Source of the DNA: Chara braunii
Taxonomy: Eukaryota; Streptophyta; Charophyceae; Charales; Characeae
NCBI GenBank assembly: GCA_003427395.1
Contig: BFEA01000615.1
Location: 69,670-90,415 of the forward strand
Reading direction: 5' to 3'
Length of the DNA: 20,746 nt
In this document: positions 17,650 to 20,746 of the stretch, one piece after another
Layout: each line of letters begins with the position of its first letter
How positions within the stretch are numbered: position 1 is the first letter of the stretch
The notes under the pieces: generated by a model
Databases searched by the model: none
The model's input: only the letters and a program-made list of their open reading frames with translations
Told to the model about the DNA's origin: nothing
Program-made: the position numbers and the translations under genes

Positions 17650-17980
17650 GTTATACTTGGCCTTGTATAAATCTTGGTAAGTCACTTTCTCTATGGGAAG
17701 CACTGCCGAAATTCTACAAAACCAACGAGTTAGTCAGACTTTGTCTTTTTCAGGGTCTAACGTTTTTGACTTTTTGGCTTAGTAAAAATCTGGAACATCT
17801 TCTTTTCTAAAGGGAGTGCCGCCCAAATTTTTGCTAATTCAGGGAGTTGACAAAATTAGACTTGGAGAAGTCAAAGTCACTGTAGATTCTGAACTTAGCT
17901 TTGTATAATTTCTGGAAATGCACTTTTCCTACGGGAAGCGCTACCGAAAGTTTTTTAGTTTAGAGGAGTTAGATTATATT
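17650..17980 (+). repeat. three diverged repeats of about 120 bp next to the LTR end
   Basis: A block with the order CTTG-GTATAAATCTGG, then CACTTT.CTA.GGGAAGC, then GC.ACCGAAATT, then GAGTTAG recurs near 17650-17740, 17770-17860 and 17893-17980. The last copy ends at the proposed LTR edge. Spacing is about 120 bp and the copies are well diverged. Confidence 0.55.
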
Positions 17981-17988
17981 TTGACAGG

Positions 17989-17997
17989 TGGCGACTC
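17989..17997 (+). other. primer-binding-site-like sequence (tRNA-Arg type)
   Basis: TGGCGACTC starts two bases after an ..ACA end. It is complementary to the CCA-containing 3' end of plant tRNA-Arg(ACG). The match breaks after nine bases, fewer than usual for an active element. Confidence 0.45.
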
Positions 17998-18109
17998 TTG
18001 CAATCTACTGTATATAGAGGAGACTCTGTCAGGGTCTATCTTTCTTTGGGCACTTGCTTAGAGGCAGACCTAGGCTTAGTTTGTTGAAGGGTCTTGGGTG
18101 AGAGTGTGT

Positions 18110-18130
18110 TATGGAGTTCTATTCTCCATA
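18110..18130 (+). repeat. perfect 7-bp hairpin
   Basis: TATGGAG (18110-18116) pairs with CTCCATA (18124-18130) around TTCTATT. Allowing one bulged T, three more pairs extend it (GTG with CAC). Confidence 0.4.
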
Positions 18131-18174
18131 CACTTATGACTTTAGCTTGGGGATTGGTCTGTTTTGTATTACAG

Positions 18175-18690
18175 GTCTTCTTGATCGATTGATTCAGGAT
18201 TTGGGCTAAGATTCAGGTTGATCCTACAAGGATCGAATTCCGTTATCATTGATAACAGGTCGGTTGTCGATTCGTCGGTTTACGACTCAACTCCAATCAA
18301 CTCTTGTCACTCAACCTAAAGGCTTTAGCATTGTGATTTGAATTGTTTTGTTGTGGTTTCACCCAGACTTTATTTGAATGGTCATTTAAAGAAAAATACT
18401 GAGTATTTTATTTTGAGGAGTTGCACAAGAGTGAGGTTTGCATGGTTAAAAGCAAAGGGTGTAAGTGCAAAGAATGGTTGAAGTTGACCCCGTGTAGTGC
18501 ATGAACTTTTTCATTGAATTTTTGATGTGATTGCAGGTATGTTTGGTGATTCGGACTTTGGATTTGACTTCCTGCGCTCACATGCATATATATATGGCTG
18601 AGAGGAGCCTCACTGCGATTATGAGAAATGATCGTCACATATTCATAACCCTATATATTTATATATGTAAATACATATGTTTTGAGTGTT
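18175..18690 (-). repeat. dispersed repeat family R2, copy 3 (inverted relative to the other two)
   Basis: The reverse complement aligns with 4893-5335 through AAGTCAAATCCA, CTTCAACCAT, CACCCTTTGCTTT and AAATGACCATT. It carries the cleanest versions of two dyads: GTTATC-ATT-GATAAC (18242-18256) and GATCCT-ACA-AGGATC (18220-18234). An AT-rich CATATGTA segment lies at the far end (about 18640-18690), as in copy 2. Confidence 0.65.
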
Positions 18691-18853
18691 TCGCACGACC
18701 TACTGTGACTGCGTGTAAAGGGTAAGCAGATCGTGTGTTTGAAAGAAGAGGGAGATCCGCTGTTATCCTTTGCTTTTTAGAATTTTATAGTTGGACGCTG
18801 TAGTCCGTGGCAACCGTCAAAGTCAAACCCCTTGATTTATGTCCAGGCCCTAG

Positions 18854-20104
18854 ATGATGGAGTTGGTCTCTAGGGCAATAAGAGACGATTGCCACCGCAG
18901 GTATGAACCTGTGTACCACCCACTCTCCGCAGGGAGCAGAAGAGGGTCTCATCAGAGGGTCCTGATATCAGCCATACCAAATTCCTGGTTTGAGATCTTA
19001 GCAGCTGGCACCCGTTTGGCGCCCACAGGCTCATGGTGGAGAGACTTGACAGCTCCGGAATTATTTTACCAAGTGGAGAAGGAGAGGGGGGAGGAAGCAG
19101 CGGAGGTCTCTACCTGGAAGTACAGTAGAGATGAACTCGACCGCAGGGATCCCGCCACTCAAACCATGGATCTCACAAATTGCTTAGAGGTAAAGATCGT
19201 GATTTCAAGAGATCAGAAAGGAAGATCCCTTCTCAAACCAACTCGTGAAGGGACCCCGATCTGCGATTGGAAGGGGGACGAACAGAATCTGGGGTGGAAG
19301 CTCACAGCCGAATCCTCAGGAGTAACTTGCATACTACTCCCAGAATACTCCTCTCAACTGGGCTACAGACTCCACTCCAGGGCGGCAACCATGCGATTCG
19401 GAATATAGGAGACATGGAAGAGACGCTCTACCAACCTACAGATCAAAGGCCCGGACCTACGCTGGCAAAAGTTTTACATCTGCTTAATCCTGGGAGTGCT
19501 AGAGATCAAGTTGGCAGGTCTTCAATGGCTACACCTGCACAACTGTGTCCCCACAGCAGTTTGGTGTGCAGAACGAGGGATGGAGATTGCAGTAGCCTGT
19601 GAAGTCTGCCCGCATATGTTGCTAGAAGATTCGGCCCATCTATGGTGGGAATGTGTAGTAGCGAGAGGTTCTTGGGACTGGATTGCCAGACTCTGGTTCG
19701 CAGCATATAAGGACTTCTCTTACAGGACCAAGGATCTGGTTCTGGTAGGAGACAGATCAGAGTCTCTTAAAGCATGTGTAGCTAACAAGTTTCGAGTCGT
19801 CGGTTTCTGGGTGCTCTGGTTAGCTCGCATAGACCGCAGATTTAACAATTTGCTTTGGTCTGTATCTCGCATTCGTAACACCTTTAAGTCTACAGTTAAA
19901 AATCTCATTCTGGCCGAATGGAGAAAGGCCAGACATCAGTTTGTTGAACCTTCAGCGGCCCGGTCTTCACTGCTGAAACTCTGGGCCTCAGAATTCGACT
20001 GGATTCGGTTCACAGAAAATAATCAGCTAGTGATATCTCCTCATTTGTGGGACGAGGTGGAGGACTCAATCCTCCCCCAAGACCCTGCAGCTATTGTGTT
20101 GTGA
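18854..20104 (+). pseudogene. LINE-type retrotransposon ORF2, 3' end with zinc-binding domain
   Basis: One phase is open from 18854 to 20104 (TGA at 20102-20104) except for a TAG at 19406-19408; coding character continues in the same phase on both sides. After the stop it reads ..RWQKFYICLILGVLEI and continues LQWLHLHNCVPTAVWC. A zinc-knuckle-like motif follows, CEVC-(9)-H-(4)-C (Cys codons 19598 and 19607, His codon 19637, Cys codon 19652), within ..EDSAHLWWEC. Next comes VLWLARIDRRFNN, the usual context of the zf-RVT tail of plant non-LTR retrotransposons. The polymerase domain proper is missing, since the frame is closed by stops just upstream (18833 and 18851), so this is a 5'-truncated copy, as LINEs often are. 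The single stop suggests a fairly young insertion. Confidence 0.82.
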
Positions 20105-20193
20105 TGAATACGTTTTGAGTTTCCTTTGGAAGGGACGCTGGACCCGTTTTCAGGCAGGTGCAGCTCTTCACCAACGGAACAGAGTAATCTTCA

Positions 20194-20253
<60 letters not shown>
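20105..20253 (+). repeat. LINE 3' untranslated tail ending in a (TA)n run
   Basis: About 90 bp after the LINE stop codon there is an AATAAA (20193-20198), followed directly by about 55 bp of pure TA repeat (20199-20253). A simple-repeat tail at the 3' end is common for LINEs. Whether the TA run is the element's own tail or a later expansion cannot be told. Confidence 0.6.
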
Positions 20254-20255
<2 letters not shown>

Positions 20256-20500
20256 TACTTCTTAAGCGCGGTGGGCCCGCGGGGGGAGGTCGTGTTCCGC
20301 TGCACGCCGGAATCGGGGCGAACTTTTGATTCCGCACAGTGGATGAGGGCAATTGAGGGCGGTAACGCGTGCAGAGCGGTGCGCGTACGGGATTGTTCAC
20401 AGCGCGCCGGCAAACGAGAGAACGCGCCCACAGAGGCTGGGCAGTGGCGGGCGTCGATGCGAGTGAGTAACTCGAAGCGCCCGCTGTCGGATAGCCCGAC
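20254..20500. other. GC-rich stretch with one two-tier hairpin, no gene recognised
   Basis: GC-rich with many CG dinucleotides, unlike its neighbours. GCGGGCG pairs with CGCCCGC over about 20449-20483, enclosing CGAGT with ACTCG. Reading frames here are unrecognised. It could be a promoter-proximal or CpG-rich repeat segment. Confidence 0.3.
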
Positions 20501-20514
20501 CGCTTTCGAAAAAT

Positions 20515-20746
20515 GGAAAAAAAGGGAAAAAAAAAAGTTTTTTTTTTTTTTTTTTTTTCCCTGGACCGGGGTCGACTTTTTTTTCCGAATAACTCGAAGT
20601 GCGAGGAATGGGTACAAAAAGTTGTGCTTTTTGGTTTTGTTTTTTTTCGATTTTATTGTTTTTTTCTTTTCTTTTTTTGTTTGATTTGTTTTTTTTCACG
20701 GTCTTAAACGTCGTTTTTCTCTTTTGTTCCGTTGTTTTTTTTTTTT
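20515..20746. repeat. A-run/T-run inverted pair and T-rich low-complexity end
   Basis: GGGAAAAAAAAAA (from about 20524) meets a T-run of about 22 bases ending TTCCC (about 20538-20562), forming an A/T inverted repeat. T-rich sequence continues to the window edge. Lysine- or phenylalanine-rich frames here are artefacts. Confidence 0.7.

Larger units (their letters stand above)
16500..17986 (+). mobile_element. probable Ty3/gypsy-type LTR (3' part of a 5' LTR)
   Basis: The stretch ends ..TTTTGACA followed by GG and then TGGCGACTC, which matches the first nine bases of a primer-binding site complementary to the 3' end of plant tRNA-Arg(ACG) (..GAGTCGCCA). Plant Tat/Ogre-lineage elements use this primer. 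Upstream sequence is non-coding and T-rich, with internal repeats (six related hairpins and a threefold repeat of about 120 bp), as is common for long LTRs. The left boundary is a guess, no second LTR lies in the window, and no gag/pol follows, so the element is truncated or interrupted. The primer match stops after nine bases. Confidence 0.45.

Noticed and set aside
20094-20707. Frames with IYIYIY, poly-Lys or poly-Phe
   Set aside because: They come from the TA run and the A/T runs and have no recognisable protein content.
1-20746. CRISPR array or a prokaryotic defence system
   Set aside because: Repeats have no unique-spacer structure. The LINE, SINE-like and Ulp1-like remnants show a eukaryotic genome.
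1-20746. Every isolated 6-7 bp hairpin as a structural element
   Set aside because: With loops up to 20 nt, on the order of a hundred 6-bp dyads and tens of 7-bp dyads are expected by chance in 20 kb. Only repeated, covarying, two-tier or 8-9 bp cases were kept as findings.

Overview
The window reads as repeat-dense nuclear DNA of a eukaryote and contains no intact gene that I can defend. The identifiable pieces are a decayed LINE reverse-transcriptase 3' end with its zinc-binding tail, a frameshifted Ulp1/C48-type protease domain of the kind carried by plant transposons, two tRNA-derived SINE-like copies, a likely Ty3/gypsy LTR end with a tRNA-Arg-like primer-binding site, many microsatellites and several tandem duplications. 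Together with scattered N bases (a draft assembly), these suit the green-plant lineage, possibly a streptophyte alga or early-diverging plant. That placement is inference with modest confidence.

Layout. 1-1000: two related SINE-like elements on the minus strand, each next to T-runs. 1000-3000: non-coding sequence with a cluster of TCTAGA sites and several inverted repeats. 3000-9100: a composite repeat region. It holds an 876-bp imperfect tandem duplication (3152-4893), then one copy of a second repeat (4893-5335), a degenerate Ulp1-like protease gene (about 5974-6638), a three-copy array of about 220 bp (7395-7945), a partial third copy of the 876-bp unit (8050-8430) and a second copy of the second repeat (8628-9095). 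The protease relic is therefore flanked by the same two repeats in the same order and orientation. 9680-10830: a 60-bp minisatellite with an assembly gap. 11166-12554: a 714-bp tandem duplication carrying a stacked hairpin and TAA microsatellites. 12550-14520: microsatellites, low-complexity sequence and palindromes. 14627-15488: recurrent minus-strand splice-donor-like motifs. 15433-16098: a minus-strand Q/S/A-rich reading frame with one stop. 16500-17986: a probable LTR ending at a tRNA-Arg-like primer-binding site. 18175-18690: an inverted third copy of the second repeat. 18854-20200: the LINE remnant and its (TA)n tail. 20254-20746: GC-rich sequence, then T-rich sequence.

The most unusual signal is in 16704-17372. 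One 18-21-nt loop sequence, with core TTCCATAAGTTTGGG, recurs six times. Each copy is flanked by a stem whose sequence differs from copy to copy while remaining self-complementary (up to 9 bp perfect). Conserved loops with covarying stems are the mark of selected RNA or cruciform structure. Here they lie inside what appears to be an LTR. Two weaker cases of the same behaviour occur elsewhere in the window (876-bp units; 12553-12566 versus 13701-13714).
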